Positions 1 to 8,676 of a stretch of 47,068 nucleotides of DNA are shown in pieces. Made by a program: the position numbers and the translations under genes. The stretch lies in NCBI GenBank assembly GCA_031270825.1, contig JAISXH010000008.1, forward strand, positions 1-47,068, read 5' to 3'. How positions within the stretch are numbered: position 1 is the first letter of the stretch; each line of letters opens with the position of its first letter. Below the pieces are notes generated by a model, which searched no databases, had not been told where the DNA came from, and saw only the letters and a list, made by a program, of their open reading frames with translations. Source of the stretch: Bifidobacteriaceae bacterium. GTDB taxonomy: Bacteria > Actinomycetota > Actinomycetes > Actinomycetales > WQXJ01.

Positions 1-60
1 AGGGGGGCCGGTCGGAGGGGGGCCGGCTGGAAGGGGGCCGGTCGGAGGGGGGCCGGGGTG
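1..60. repeat. 15-bp G-rich tandem repeat, four units
   Basis: Four consecutive 15-bp units of the form AGGGGGGCCGGTCGG (1-15, 16-30, 31-45, 46-60) differ by one to three bases. The array lies just downstream of the histidine kinase stop codon and is cut by the window edge, so its true copy number is unknown. The units contain GGCC but no strong hairpin; a C-rich transcript on the minus strand could mark the end of the kinase mRNA. Function is not evident. Confidence 0.8.
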
Positions 61-69
61 GCCGCTGGT

Positions 70-1143
70 TCATCGGTCGCCGCGGTCCGAACCTCGGCCG
101 CTGGTGCTTCTGGGCAGGCGGACCCGGAAATCGGCGCCCGATTCGGATTCGGCCACAACCAGGGAACCGGCGTGGAGGCGGACTGCCCAGCGGGCGATCG
201 CCAAGCCCAGGCCGGTGCCTCCGGTCGGCACGGAAGAGGATGATTGGGCCATCTTGCCGCGTTCGAAGCGCTCGAAAATGCGTTCGCGGTCCTCGGGCGG
301 AATGCCTGGTCCTTGATCCTTGAAGTCAAGTTGAATCCAGCGGCCGGAGCTGATGGCGGTGATGGTGATGATGCCGCCGTCGGGGGAGTGGCGGATGGCG
401 TTGGACAGCAGATTGGCCGCCACCTGGTGGAGGCGTTCGACATCGACCGTCATCCGCAGGGTGCGGGGCGCCACCTCGACAACAAATGCCAACTGCTTGC
501 CCGCCGAGGAGGCGACCAACCGTGCCGCGGCGACGGCATCGTCCAGGAAAGCCTCGACTTCGATGTCAACCGGGCCGAGCTCGACCACGTCGGCGTCCAG
601 GCGCGATAGATCGAGGATGTCGGTGACCAGGCGGGACAGCCGCCGAGTCTGAGTCAGCAGCAGGTCCAGGGTCTGGGCGTCCGGCTCGGTGACGCCGTCC
701 ACCATGTTCTCCAATTCTGCTTGCAGCGCCGCCACCGGTGTGCGCAGCTCATGCGACACGTTGGCGATCATCTCGCGGCGCAGCGCGTCCGCTTGGGCCA
801 GGTCTTGGGCCATCATCGTGAAGGCGCGGGCCAACTCGCCGACCTCGTCTCTAGAGGAGATCGAGACCTTGGTCGAATAGTCGCCTTTCGCCATGGCGCG
901 GGCCGCTTCGGTCATCTCGCGCAGCGGGCTGGTCATGCCGTGGGCCAGGATCTGGGTGACCACCAGCCCGGTCACCACCGCGAGTGGCATAGTGCGGGTC
1001 GGGCCCATCTCGTTGCGCAGGCCGACCCAGGTCATCACCACCGCGGCCATGACCGCGCCGGTCACCAGCAGGCCGATCTTGATCTTGATCGAACCGAAGG
1101 CGTCAAGCGGCCGGACCACGTTCGCCATCGGCCGCTTAGGCAT
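70..1143 (-). CDS. Sensor histidine kinase (HAMP-HisKA-HATPase)
   Basis: Membrane sensor kinase of 357 residues that should autophosphorylate and pass phosphate to the response regulator encoded just upstream. Two hydrophobic helices (about 22-42 and 52-70) are separated by only about ten residues, so there is almost no extracellular sensor domain; a HAMP linker follows (about 68-120). The H-box is HELRTP with His131, the N-box is NLLSNAIRH (about 244-251), and the G boxes are DQGPG (276-280) and GTGLGL (309-314). The ATG at 1143 overlaps the regulator's stop by 8 bases, so the pair is translationally coupled. The short loop suggests sensing within or near the membrane. The stimulus cannot be read from the sequence. 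Confidence 0.93.
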   Translation of the reverse strand: MPKRPMANVVRPLDAFGSIKIKIGLLVTGAVMAAVVMTWVGLRNEMGPTRTMPLAVVTGLVVTQILAHGMTSPLREMTEAARAMAKGDYSTKVSISSRDEVGELARAFTMMAQDLAQADALRREMIANVSHELRTPVAALQAELENMVDGVTEPDAQTLDLLLTQTRRLSRLVTDILDLSRLDADVVELGPVDIEVEAFLDDAVAAARLVASSAGKQLAFVVEVAPRTLRMTVDVERLHQVAANLLSNAIRHSPDGGIITITAISSGRWIQLDFKDQGPGIPPEDRERIFERFERGKMAQSSSSVPTGGTGLGLAIARWAVRLHAGSLVVAESESGADFRVRLPRSTSGRGSDRGDR

Positions 1144-1846
1144 CGGCGGCCCCCGCCTCGTTCGGTTCGAAGGCGTAGCCCACGCCGTGGACGGTTCGGA
1201 TCAGGTCTGCGCCGAGTTTTCGCCGAACCGCTTTGATATGCGAGTCGACCGTCCTGGTGCCGGAGGCGTCGACCCAATCCCAAACGTGTTCGAGGAGCTT
1301 CTCGCGGGTCAGAACGGTTCGCGGCGATTCGGCCAGAAAAACTAGTAGATCGAATTCGGTCGGCGTCAGGTGGACCTCGTCACCGCCTCGGGTGACCCGG
1401 CGCGCGGCCCGGTCGATCAACAGATCGCCAGCTTGGATGGGCTTGTCCGTGACCGTCGGCGCGCCTAGCTGTTTGGCCCGCTCGACCCGCCTCAGCAGCG
1501 CTTTGATGCGGGCCACCAGCTCACGCATGGAGAAAGGCTTGGTCATGTAGTCATCGGCCCCCACGCCCAGGCCGATCAGTTTGTCGGTCTCGTCGTCGCG
1601 GGCGGTGAGCATCAGGACCGGCACCGGCCGTTCGGCCTGCACCCGCCGGCAGACCTCGAGGCCGTCGATCCCTGGCAGCATCACGTCCAACAGAATCAAC
1701 TCTGGCTGCAGGGTCGCCGCCGCGGTGACGGCCGCCAGGCCGTCGCCCACGGTCTGCGCTCGGTACCCCTCAGCCATCAGCCGGCGTGCGATCGCGCTGG
1801 CGATGGTCGGCTCGTCTTCGACAATCAGGATCAGCGGTGCGCTCAT
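1136..1846 (-). CDS. OmpR/PhoB-family response regulator
   Basis: DNA-binding response regulator of 236 residues, first gene of a two-gene operon with the kinase. The receiver domain (about 5-118) shows the acidic pocket Glu10/Asp11, phospho-acceptor Asp54 in LLDVMLPG, Thr81 and Lys103 in TKPF. The C-terminal winged helix (about 140-232) has the OmpR-type pattern including HLTPTEFDLL and RTVHGVGYAF. It diverges from the CNNM gene across a 62-bp gap, so the two transcription units may share control elements. An AG-rich stretch sits just before the ATG but is too close to be a good ribosome site. Target genes are unknown. Confidence 0.94.
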   Translation of the reverse strand: MSAPLILIVEDEPTIASAIARRLMAEGYRAQTVGDGLAAVTAAATLQPELILLDVMLPGIDGLEVCRRVQAERPVPVLMLTARDDETDKLIGLGVGADDYMTKPFSMRELVARIKALLRRVERAKQLGAPTVTDKPIQAGDLLIDRAARRVTRGGDEVHLTPTEFDLLVFLAESPRTVLTREKLLEHVWDWVDASGTRTVDSHIKAVRRKLGADLIRTVHGVGYAFEPNEAGAADA

Positions 1847-1895
1847 GCCTCCAAGTCTTCCATGCTCCCTGGTCGGCGTCCTCGGCTCTGGCGGA

Positions 1896-1911
1896 TAACG
1901 TAGAGGAGATG
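1896..1911 (+). promoter_or_regulatory. -10 box TAACGT placed for a leaderless start
   Basis: TAACGT (1896-1901) matches TANNNT and is followed by 7 bases and then ATG at 1909. The AGAGGAG between them abuts the ATG and cannot act as a normally spaced Shine-Dalgarno. Transcription starting at or next to the ATG would explain the layout. Inferred from spacing only. Confidence 0.5.
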
Positions 1912-3207
1912 GTTCTCGACTTTGCCATGATCGGCCTGGGCGTCTTGCTGACTGTGGGCACGGCTGTTTTCGTCGCGGCCGAATTCGCCTTGGTGGCAGT
2001 CGATTCGGCGGTGCTCGATGCCGCCCCCAGACCGGAGCGTTTGACCTCGCTTCGGCGGGCGCTGGCTTCGACCTCGCTCTACCTGTCCGCCTCGCAGGTC
2101 GGCATCACCCTGACCACCATCTTGCTTGGATACACCGCCCAACCGGCTGCCACCAGGCTATTCAGTTCCTGGCTGGGCGAGGGCACGGCGCTGGCGGCCG
2201 GGGCGGGCGCCGCCCTGGCGGCGGCTCTGGCGATAGTCTTTGTCAACGCCATGTCGATGCTGTTCGGCGAATTGATCCCGAAGAACCTCGCTATGGCCAC
2301 GCCGCTGGGGGTGGCCAGGTTGGTGATGCCGTTCCTGCTCGGCTTCACCAAGGTGATGCGGCCGGTCATCTGGGTGTTGCACGGGTCTTCAACCTGGTTG
2401 CTAAAGGCGGTCGGAATCACGCCGGTCGATGAGGTCTCCTCAGCGCGTTCGGCGGCGGAACTCGGCTCAGTGGTGCGCCGTTCGGCCGCTGAAGGCGTCC
2501 TGGACGAGGATCTGGCCGACCGTTTGACCAGGACTCTGGCGCTGACCGAACTGCGGGCGGTGGACGCCATGACGGACCGCACCCAACTGGCTGTGGTTCC
2601 CCGCGAAGCGACTGCCGTAGATGTGATTGACCAGGTCAGGGCCACCGGACATTCCCGCCTGCCGGTCACGGACGGGTCGCGCGACAATATCATCGGCGTG
2701 GTCGCCCTGCGCAAAGCGGTCGCGGTGCCGCACCAGCGCCGGTCGCAGGTGGCCGTGACCGCGCTGATGACTCCGATTGTGGAGGTGCCGGAGACAGCGC
2801 AGCTTGGACCGGTGCTGGTGCAGCTACGTGAGGCGGGCGCCCAGATGGCGGTGGTCGTTGATGAATACGGCGGCACCTCGGGTGTGATCACCTTGGAGGA
2901 CGTGGTCGAAGAAATCGTCGGCGACGTCCGCGACGAACATGATCGCTCGCGGCCGGCGGCGCGCCGCATGGGTGATGGCTCCTGGCGGCTGTCCGCCCAA
3001 CTGCGGCCGGACGAACTGGCGCAAATGAGCGGCATCGTGCTGCCCGAGAATCCGGCCTATGAGACGCTGGGCGGCCTGGTGATAGCGCGACTGGGCCGAA
3101 TGCCGAAACCGGGCGACTCGGTGGTTGTGGACGGCGCCACCTTGCGGGTTGAGACCATTGACGGTCGCCGGATCGTGGCGCTGAGGATTTGGGGCCCGAA
3201 TTCATGA
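1909..3207 (+). CDS. CNNM/CorC-family membrane protein with CBS pair
   Basis: HlyC/CorC (DUF21) family protein of 432 residues. The N-terminal membrane domain (about 1-200) begins with a hydrophobic helix and the family motif AAEFALVAVDSA. A CBS-domain pair follows (about 225-345, with VVDEYGGTSGVITLEDVVEEIVG), then a C-terminal CorC_HlyC domain (about 360-430). Family members are linked to Mg2+ or other divalent-cation export; the old name hemolysin is historical. Start 1909 was chosen because the membrane domain begins there and a -10 box is placed for a leaderless transcript; the frame is open further upstream to 1786 but that part overlaps the divergent regulator gene. The stop overlaps the next gene by ATGA, so the two are coupled. 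Confidence 0.9.
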   Translation: MVLDFAMIGLGVLLTVGTAVFVAAEFALVAVDSAVLDAAPRPERLTSLRRALASTSLYLSASQVGITLTTILLGYTAQPAATRLFSSWLGEGTALAAGAGAALAAALAIVFVNAMSMLFGELIPKNLAMATPLGVARLVMPFLLGFTKVMRPVIWVLHGSSTWLLKAVGITPVDEVSSARSAAELGSVVRRSAAEGVLDEDLADRLTRTLALTELRAVDAMTDRTQLAVVPREATAVDVIDQVRATGHSRLPVTDGSRDNIIGVVALRKAVAVPHQRRSQVAVTALMTPIVEVPETAQLGPVLVQLREAGAQMAVVVDEYGGTSGVITLEDVVEEIVGDVRDEHDRSRPAARRMGDGSWRLSAQLRPDELAQMSGIVLPENPAYETLGGLVIARLGRMPKPGDSVVVDGATLRVETIDGRRIVALRIWGPNS

Positions 3208-4226
3208 TGTGGTTGGCGGCGCTGGGATTGCTGGCGGCGAACGCGTTCTTTGTCGGAGCCGAGTTCGCGATCATGTCGGTGCGGCGGTCGCAGATCGAGC
3301 CCAGGGCGGAAGCGGGTTCATTGGCCGCCCGGCTGGTCATCCACGCGCTCGAGCACATGCCGTCGATGTTGGCGACTCTGCAACTCGGCGTGACGGTGGC
3401 TTCGACATCCTTGGGCGCGGTGGCCGAAAGCGCTCTGGCCCATGCCCTCACCCGGCCAGTCCACGCGCTGGGTCTCCCCACTCCGACAGCCCATGCGATC
3501 GCCGCTGTGATCGCGTTGGTGGCGGTGGTCTACCTGCATGTGGTGCTGGGTGAGATGGTGCCCAAGAACCTGTCTTTGGCGGCGCCGGAGCGGGCTGCCT
3601 TGGTGATGACGCCGGTTCTGGTGGCCCTGGCCTGGATCTTGACCCCGGTCACGGCGGCGTTGCGCGGCATCGCCTGGCTGGCGCTCAAGGCCTTGCGGGT
3701 GACGCCGAAAGCCGAAGTGGCCTCGGCGTTCACGGCCGTCGAGTTGGCCGCGATAGTCCACCATTCGACGGAGTTGGGGGTTTTGCCCGATGCCGACGGG
3801 CTGATTTCCGGGTCGTTGGAGTTTTCGACCAAGAGGGCTAGCGATGTCATGGTCGCCTCGGGCGACTTGGTGACAGTTGACGAGTCGGTGACGCCCGGAG
3901 AGCTGGAGAGCCGCGTGGCCAAGACCGGCTTCTCGCGTTTCCCGGTCCGCCAGGCGGACGGCGCTCTGGCGGGTTATCTGCACATCCAGGATGTGCTCGA
4001 TCTGACCGGGCCGGAGCGACGTTCGGAGCCGGTGCCGTCCGGGCGCATTCGGCCGATCGTCTCGGCCGAAGCGCTTGACGAGATCGAGGACATCCTGGCC
4101 ACCATGCAGTTGACCGGCTCGCATCTGGTGGCGGTCCCGGGCGGCGTGGTGTTTATGGAGGACGTGCTGGAAGAACTGGTCGGCGAAGTCAAGGACATCA
4201 TGCAGCGCGACGCCTGGGAGCGCTGA
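3204..4226 (+). CDS. Second CNNM/CBS-domain membrane protein
   Basis: Paralogue of the preceding gene, 340 residues, starting in its stop codon (ATGA overlap; an alternative ATG follows one codon later). The DUF21 membrane domain opens with ANAFFVGAEFAIMSVRRSQIEPRA and includes LGEMVPKNLSLA, a hallmark segment of the family; a CBS pair occupies about 205-330. It lacks the C-terminal CorC_HlyC domain present in its neighbour. Tandem long and short CNNM genes are common in actinobacteria, so the two products may form a heteromer. The transported ion is inferred from the family only. Confidence 0.9.
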   Translation: MMWLAALGLLAANAFFVGAEFAIMSVRRSQIEPRAEAGSLAARLVIHALEHMPSMLATLQLGVTVASTSLGAVAESALAHALTRPVHALGLPTPTAHAIAAVIALVAVVYLHVVLGEMVPKNLSLAAPERAALVMTPVLVALAWILTPVTAALRGIAWLALKALRVTPKAEVASAFTAVELAAIVHHSTELGVLPDADGLISGSLEFSTKRASDVMVASGDLVTVDESVTPGELESRVAKTGFSRFPVRQADGALAGYLHIQDVLDLTGPERRSEPVPSGRIRPIVSAEALDEIEDILATMQLTGSHLVAVPGGVVFMEDVLEELVGEVKDIMQRDAWER

Positions 4227-4388
4227 CCGGAATGTCCGGGCGCCCAGGCGCTGGGAACACTGACCCGGCGCCCGAGCGTTGCGGACCGCTGACCTGGGCG
4301 TCTAGATTTCGGGAGCGCTGGCCCGGGTGCCCAAGCGCTGGGGCCGCCCATTTGGTGAGGTTGGCGGCCGGAAGACCGGACCGGTCGG
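4227..4388. repeat. Degenerate GAGCGCTGACC/GGCGCCCA repeats in a convergent gap
   Basis: The 162-bp gap between two convergent genes holds degenerate copies of a unit like AGCGCTGACCCGGGCGCCC, seen near 4219, 4245, 4268-4300 and 4314-4345. The units are GC-rich and partly self-complementary (GCGC, CCCGGG), so they could fold in either transcript and separate the two units. No ORF here looks real. Confidence 0.5.
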
Positions 4389-6149
4389 TCAGAGGCGGTT
4401 CGCCCAGGAGGCCTCCATGGCCTCTTCTTCGAGATCTAGTTCCCGCATGATGCGGCGCATGACTGTTTCGTTGAGGCGTCCGGCGTTGCGTTCCGCCACC
4501 ACGACCGAGCGTTGGGCCCGGACCATCTGGGTGCGCAGCTCGGCTATCCGCGTGGTCAATCGGGCGGCGCGCTGGCGCATGTCCTCCAGACTGGGCTGGT
4601 CGGCGCCGTCGGCACCGCCGACGCCAAGCACTTTGCGCGCTTCTTGAATCACCGTTGGATCGGCGGTTCCGGCCGGGGGCAAGAAGTCGGCATCGGTCAG
4701 GTCCGCTTCCGGATGCATCAAAGTCGCGGCCGCGGTCTCGCGGGCCAGCAGGCCTTGGGTTGCCCAGGTGGCGATGCGCTCCGCTTCCGGCCGACCCATC
4801 ACCGCCGACCAGGCGTCGACCTGGCCGCGCACCACGGAGGCCGCTTCCCGAGTGGCCAGCAGCCTCACCCGCGCCTCGGAAGCGTCGTCTTCAGCGCGCT
4901 CGTCCTGACTGGAGATTTTCAGCGCCTTGATCAGCGAGGGCAGCGTCAGCCCTTGGATCAACAGGGTGCCGATCGCAACCGTGTAGGCGGCCAACTGGAT
5001 GGTGGCGCGTTCGGCCACGGGACGGCCGTCCGCGACCGCCGGTATGGCCGCGGCGGCGGCCAGGGTCACCACGCCGCGCATCCCGGCCCAAGACGTGACC
5101 AAGAGTTCCCGCCCGGTCAGCGGCCTATAGGGAGTGGCGCCGCGGCGCCGGCGCCGCACCCATTTCGAGCGCACCAGCACCTCGGTGGCGTAGATGTAGA
5201 GCGGCCGGACCACCAGGGCGACCAACAGCACGGCCAGGGACAGCAAGATGGCCGCTTCCAGTGACTCATGCGAATCCTTGACGTCTTTGATGACCCAGCG
5301 CAGCTGCAGGCCGATCAGAGCGAAGGTGAAGGATTCCAGCATCAGGTCGACCGAAGCCCAGATCGGCTCCTCGTGCAGGCGGGTGGCCACGGTTGTGCGC
5401 GGGGCCGCCTGGCCGATGTAGAACCCGGCGGCCACCACCGCGAGCACGCCGGAGCCTTGGTATTCCTCCGCCACCCAGTAGGCCACGAACGGCAAGATCA
5501 GCCCGATCACCGTGTCAACGGTGGGATCACGCAGGCCGGAACGGGCGATCTGGGCCAGGTAGGCCAATCCGATTCCCACCGCCACGCCCACCAGGACCGC
5601 CAGTGCGAACACCACCAGGCCTTGCGCCAGCGAAGTGGTGGTGGTGTAAACCGCCACCAAGGCGATCCGGTACAGAGTCAGCGACGTCGCGTCGTTGATC
5701 AGGGATTCGCCGCCGAGCAGGGTCATAACCCTTCGCGGCAGACCGAGACGCCTGCCCACGGCGCTGGCCGCCACCGCGTCGGGTGGGGCCACGACCGCTC
5801 CCAGCAGGAAGGCCGCCGCCGGCGACAACACCGGGTCGAGGCGCCAGGCGACCAGCCCCACCGCCAGGGTGGTGACCAGCACCAACCCCACGCCGAGGCG
5901 CACGATCGGCTGGATGGCGGCCCGGAAGTCTTGGTAAGAACTGGACAGCGCCGCCGAATAGAGCAAGGGCGGCAGCACGATGCCGAGTATCAGTTCGGGC
6001 GGCACCTCCACTTGTTCCAGCCCCGGCAGGAATGAGGCCGCCAGCCCCACCGCCAAGATAACCAGGGGAGAATTCCAGCCGATTCGCCTGGCGAAAGCCG
6101 CCACCAGCACGGCGGCGAGCAGCACCGTGACAACGGTGAACTCGTTCAT
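4389..6149 (-). CDS. CPA1-family Na+/H+ antiporter
   Basis: Integral membrane cation/proton antiporter of 586 residues, about twelve helices in the first 410 residues followed by a roughly 170-residue cytoplasmic tail. The CPA1 signatures are visible: PPDAVAASAVGRRLGLP (about residue 122) and the ion-binding ND pair in GGESLINDATSL (about 146-157). It should exchange Na+ (or K+) for H+ to hold internal pH. The ATG overlaps the stop of the upstream FKBP lipoprotein gene (ATGA), so it is second in a coupled operon. The tail is rich in charged and Ala residues and may be regulatory. Ion specificity cannot be decided from sequence. Confidence 0.93.
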   Translation of the reverse strand: MNEFTVVTVLLAAVLVAAFARRIGWNSPLVILAVGLAASFLPGLEQVEVPPELILGIVLPPLLYSAALSSSYQDFRAAIQPIVRLGVGLVLVTTLAVGLVAWRLDPVLSPAAAFLLGAVVAPPDAVAASAVGRRLGLPRRVMTLLGGESLINDATSLTLYRIALVAVYTTTTSLAQGLVVFALAVLVGVAVGIGLAYLAQIARSGLRDPTVDTVIGLILPFVAYWVAEEYQGSGVLAVVAAGFYIGQAAPRTTVATRLHEEPIWASVDLMLESFTFALIGLQLRWVIKDVKDSHESLEAAILLSLAVLLVALVVRPLYIYATEVLVRSKWVRRRRRGATPYRPLTGRELLVTSWAGMRGVVTLAAAAAIPAVADGRPVAERATIQLAAYTVAIGTLLIQGLTLPSLIKALKISSQDERAEDDASEARVRLLATREAASVVRGQVDAWSAVMGRPEAERIATWATQGLLARETAAATLMHPEADLTDADFLPPAGTADPTVIQEARKVLGVGGADGADQPSLEDMRQRAARLTTRIAELRTQMVRAQRSVVVAERNAGRLNETVMRRIMRELDLEEEAMEASWANRL

Positions 6150-7522
6150 TGCTCCGGGGAAGGCTCGCCAGAAGGATCGGTCGTGGGATCAGCCGAGGGG
6201 TCCGTTGAAGGGTCAGTTGAAGGGTCCGCCGACGGATCAGCAGACGGATCAGCCGACGGGTCTGCTCCCTCGGGGTCTTCGGCTTCGTCGTTGCCCTGCA
6301 CCAGTCCGACTATGTCCAGCACAATCGCTTCGGCCAGGTACGAATCGGCTTTGCCAGGCGCGAGGATCAGGACCCGCGAGCCGATCGGAACTCCCACCAG
6401 TTGGCTGAAGGCGCCCAACATGGAGCCGTCGCCATAGGGATCGCCGGTGACGGAGACGGCGGTCGGGCCGCGACCGTCGGCCCAGGTGTCGCCGTCGGTC
6501 CGGCCAGCCCAGTCAGTGGCCGAATAGTGAACCAACACTTGTTGGCCGTCCTCGATCTCAGGGCCGGTGCCGGTGGCGATCACGGTGGTGGACAGCTCGG
6601 TCGGCTCGGGCACGTCGGCCGGTATCGACACGGTGGCCGGGCCGCCTAGAGCCCCACTGATCTTGGGGCCGGTCTCGGCTCCTGTCGGCTTGGCGTCCTT
6701 TTGCGCTTCAAGGTCTTTGGAGAACTGCTCGCGGATGTCCACCGAGACGACAAGGGTGGTGCCTTCGTCGAGTCCCAGCGTGGAGGCCAGGGCGCCGACG
6801 GAGGGCGGAATCACTCCCATGACCCGCGACCCGACCTTTTGGCCGACAACCGCTTGGGCCACCCCGAGCAGCGAGGTGTTGTCCGAGCGCACGGCGATGA
6901 CCAATGGCTGGCCGCCGGCGAAGGTGTCGACGCCGGCCACAGGCTCGGTCTCGCCCCATTGCCATGCGATCAGATCGACCGCCACCAGGTTGTCGGCCTT
7001 GACCGGGTCGCCATCGCCTTCCATGCCTGGTTGGACCTGGGCTTGGAGGCTGGTGGGGGGACTGACATAGGGCGATTCGGGCGAGGGGCTGGGCGAAGGC
7101 GAAACCTCTTCGTCCGCGGGCGAGGCCTCATCTGTGGGAGTGGTTTCGGCCTCTTCGCCGGAGGCGTCGCCGTCAGTGGCTGATTCGTCGGTGGCTGATT
7201 CGTCGGAGGAGGTGTCGCCCTCAGTGTCGCTGTCGCCCTCGGCGTTGGGGTCGACAGTTGGGTCGGCAGTCGGATCGACGGTTGGGTCGACGGTTGGGTC
7301 GGGGGTCGGCGTGGGGGAGGACTTACCGGGAAGAAGTGGGTAGGCGATGGTCGGAGCTTCGCCATAAGCTCCCGTCAAGGTGGGCAGATCGGCTTCATCG
7401 ACGGTAACCCCGGCCTTGGTCAAGGGCGCGGTCGAAGACTCGCCATCGGGGTCGCCGGAGCATCCGGCCAAGGTTAGGGCAGCCACCAGGGCGAGAGCCC
7501 AGGCTTTGACAACTGAACGCAC
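6146..7522 (-). CDS. Lipoprotein with two FKBP-like domains and tetrapeptide spacers
   Basis: Predicted exported peptidyl-prolyl isomerase of 458 residues. A lipoprotein signal ends in LTLAGC with the lipid-bearing Cys21. A Thr/Pro/Asp/Glu/Ser-rich spacer (about 60-150) contains PTVD/PTAD tetrapeptides. Two FKBP-type regions follow, about 175-275 and 310-410, the second showing VLVHYSATDWAGRTDGDTW and LVGVPIGSRVLIL. The tail (about 420-458) is a PSAD/PSTD repeat. Start 7522 (GTG) is preferred to the ATG at 7573 because GGAG lies 5 bases upstream and the signal peptide then has normal length. The role is probably folding of exported proteins. Several active-site aromatics are hard to assign, so activity is uncertain. 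Confidence 0.85.
   Translation of the reverse strand: MRSVVKAWALALVAALTLAGCSGDPDGESSTAPLTKAGVTVDEADLPTLTGAYGEAPTIAYPLLPGKSSPTPTPDPTVDPTVDPTADPTVDPNAEGDSDTEGDTSSDESATDESATDGDASGEEAETTPTDEASPADEEVSPSPSPSPESPYVSPPTSLQAQVQPGMEGDGDPVKADNLVAVDLIAWQWGETEPVAGVDTFAGGQPLVIAVRSDNTSLLGVAQAVVGQKVGSRVMGVIPPSVGALASTLGLDEGTTLVVSVDIREQFSKDLEAQKDAKPTGAETGPKISGALGGPATVSIPADVPEPTELSTTVIATGTGPEIEDGQQVLVHYSATDWAGRTDGDTWADGRGPTAVSVTGDPYGDGSMLGAFSQLVGVPIGSRVLILAPGKADSYLAEAIVLDIVGLVQGNDEAEDPEGADPSADPSADPSADPSTDPSTDPSADPTTDPSGEPSPEQ
6175..6265. repeat. 12-bp tandem repeat encoding PSAD/PSTD
   Basis: About eight 12-bp units of the type GGATCAGCCGAC (plus-strand view) encode the C-terminal PSAD/PSTD tetrapeptides of the FKBP lipoprotein. 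A related GGGTCGACGGTT array near 7249-7305 encodes PTVD/PTAD units next to the lipid anchor. Both are in-frame coding repeats that could vary in length between strains. Confidence 0.8.
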
Positions 7523-7580
7523 TTCAACTCCATCGCTAAACGGTTTGGGGGCAAATGATCTGAGGGCCATCATCCCACAT

Positions 7581-7622
7581 CGCCCTGGGATGCCGACAAC
7601 TCCCGGTCGGCATCCCAGGGCG
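7581..7622. terminator. Perfect 17-bp inverted repeat
   Basis: The arms 7581-7597 and 7606-7622 are perfect reverse complements (CGCCCTGGGATGCCGAC and its partner) around an 8-base loop. It lies between the metQ stop (7677) and the start of the FKBP gene (7522), both on the minus strand, so it would end the met transcript. No U-tract follows. GC-rich hairpins without U-tracts are often assigned as terminators in actinobacteria, but this could also be a mobile palindrome. Confidence 0.7.
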
Positions 7623-7676
7623 CTCCGCTAACTGCGGTGGATTGGCAAACAGCCTGTTGGCCACAGGCCCCTGGGG

Positions 7677-8594
7677 TCAGAAGGCGGCGATGACCGAGCC
7701 GTCCGCCCAGGAGTCTTCGATGAACTGCCTCACCTCGGGGGTGTGGAGCAACTCGTTCAGCTTGACCAGGGCCGGGTCGCTGCTCTTGGCGGCCTGGGTG
7801 ACCAGGAAGTTGGCGTAGGGGTTGTTCTCGCCCGATTCGAGTGCCAAAGAGTCCGCCGAGGGAGAAAGCTGCGCGTCGATGGCGTAGTTGCCGTTGATCA
7901 CCGAGAAATCGAAATCGGGCAAATTGGTGGCCAACAGCTTTGGCTCGAGTTGAACCAACTCGACCTTGTAGGGCGTGTCATCCGCCAGGTCGGAGATGGT
8001 CGGATCGGCGTCGCCGGTGTCCTTGAGTTTGATCGCGCCCGCCTGCTCCAACAGCCGCAGTCCGCGGGCTTGGTTAGCCGGGTCGTTGGAGACGCCGATG
8101 GTCTGGCCGTCGGCGATCTCGTCCAGTGACTCGTGCTTGTCGCTGTAGACCCCGAGGGGCTCGATGTGCACACCTGGGAAGGCGTAGAACTCGTAGCCGA
8201 ACTCCTCCACCTGTGAATCAAGGTAGGGCTGGTGCTGGAAGTAGTTGCCGTCGAGTTCGCCCTCGTCAAGGGCGGTGTTGGGCAGAATGTAATCCTGGTA
8301 TTCGACTATCTCGATGTCCAAGCCGGCCGCTTCGGCCAAGTTCTCGTCGACGAACCGGAGAATGTCGCCATGCGGCACCGGCGAGACGCCGATTTTCAGT
8401 GTGGTGACCTCGCCGGCCGGCGGCGGGCTCGACTTCGTCCCAGCGGAACTGGACCCGGTGTCCTTTTCGTCTCCGTCGCCCTGGCCACAGCCTGTCAGCG
8501 CCAGGGCGGCCGCTGCCACCAAGACGATGCCCTTGACGGTCCTCCCCCTGACGGTCTTCCCTCTAACGATCTTGCCCGTAACGGTCTTGCTCAT
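7677..8594 (-). CDS. metQ: MetQ-type substrate-binding lipoprotein
   Basis: Binding protein of a methionine ABC importer, 305 residues, NlpA/MetQ family. The signal ends in LALTGC (lipidated Cys36); the mature domain shows the family pattern LKIGVSPVPHGDILRFV, YQDYILPNTALDEGELDGNYFQHQPYL and a C-terminal LLHTPEVRQFIEDSW. It should capture D/L-methionine and feed MetNI. A good ribosome site (AAGGAG) precedes the ATG. The n-region of the signal is oddly long and built of four near-identical pentapeptides (KTVTG, KIVRG, KTVRG, RTVKG). It is last in the metN-metI-metQ order, separated from metI by 145 bp containing a hairpin. Confidence 0.93.
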   Translation of the reverse strand: MSKTVTGKIVRGKTVRGRTVKGIVLVAAAALALTGCGQGDGDEKDTGSSSAGTKSSPPPAGEVTTLKIGVSPVPHGDILRFVDENLAEAAGLDIEIVEYQDYILPNTALDEGELDGNYFQHQPYLDSQVEEFGYEFYAFPGVHIEPLGVYSDKHESLDEIADGQTIGVSNDPANQARGLRLLEQAGAIKLKDTGDADPTISDLADDTPYKVELVQLEPKLLATNLPDFDFSVINGNYAIDAQLSPSADSLALESGENNPYANFLVTQAAKSSDPALVKLNELLHTPEVRQFIEDSWADGSVIAAF

Positions 8595-8676
8595 GTTTCG
8601 CTATCTCCTTGCTTAGTTGTGCTCTTCGTTTAGTCTTGGGCCAACCGGCCGCAGCTCCTGGGGGGCCCGGCCGGCG

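Noticed and set aside
1786..1908. N-terminal extension of the first CNNM protein from ATG 1786
   Set aside because: It overlaps the divergent response regulator start, has no hydrophobic or conserved residues, and the family proteins begin at the helix coded from 1909.
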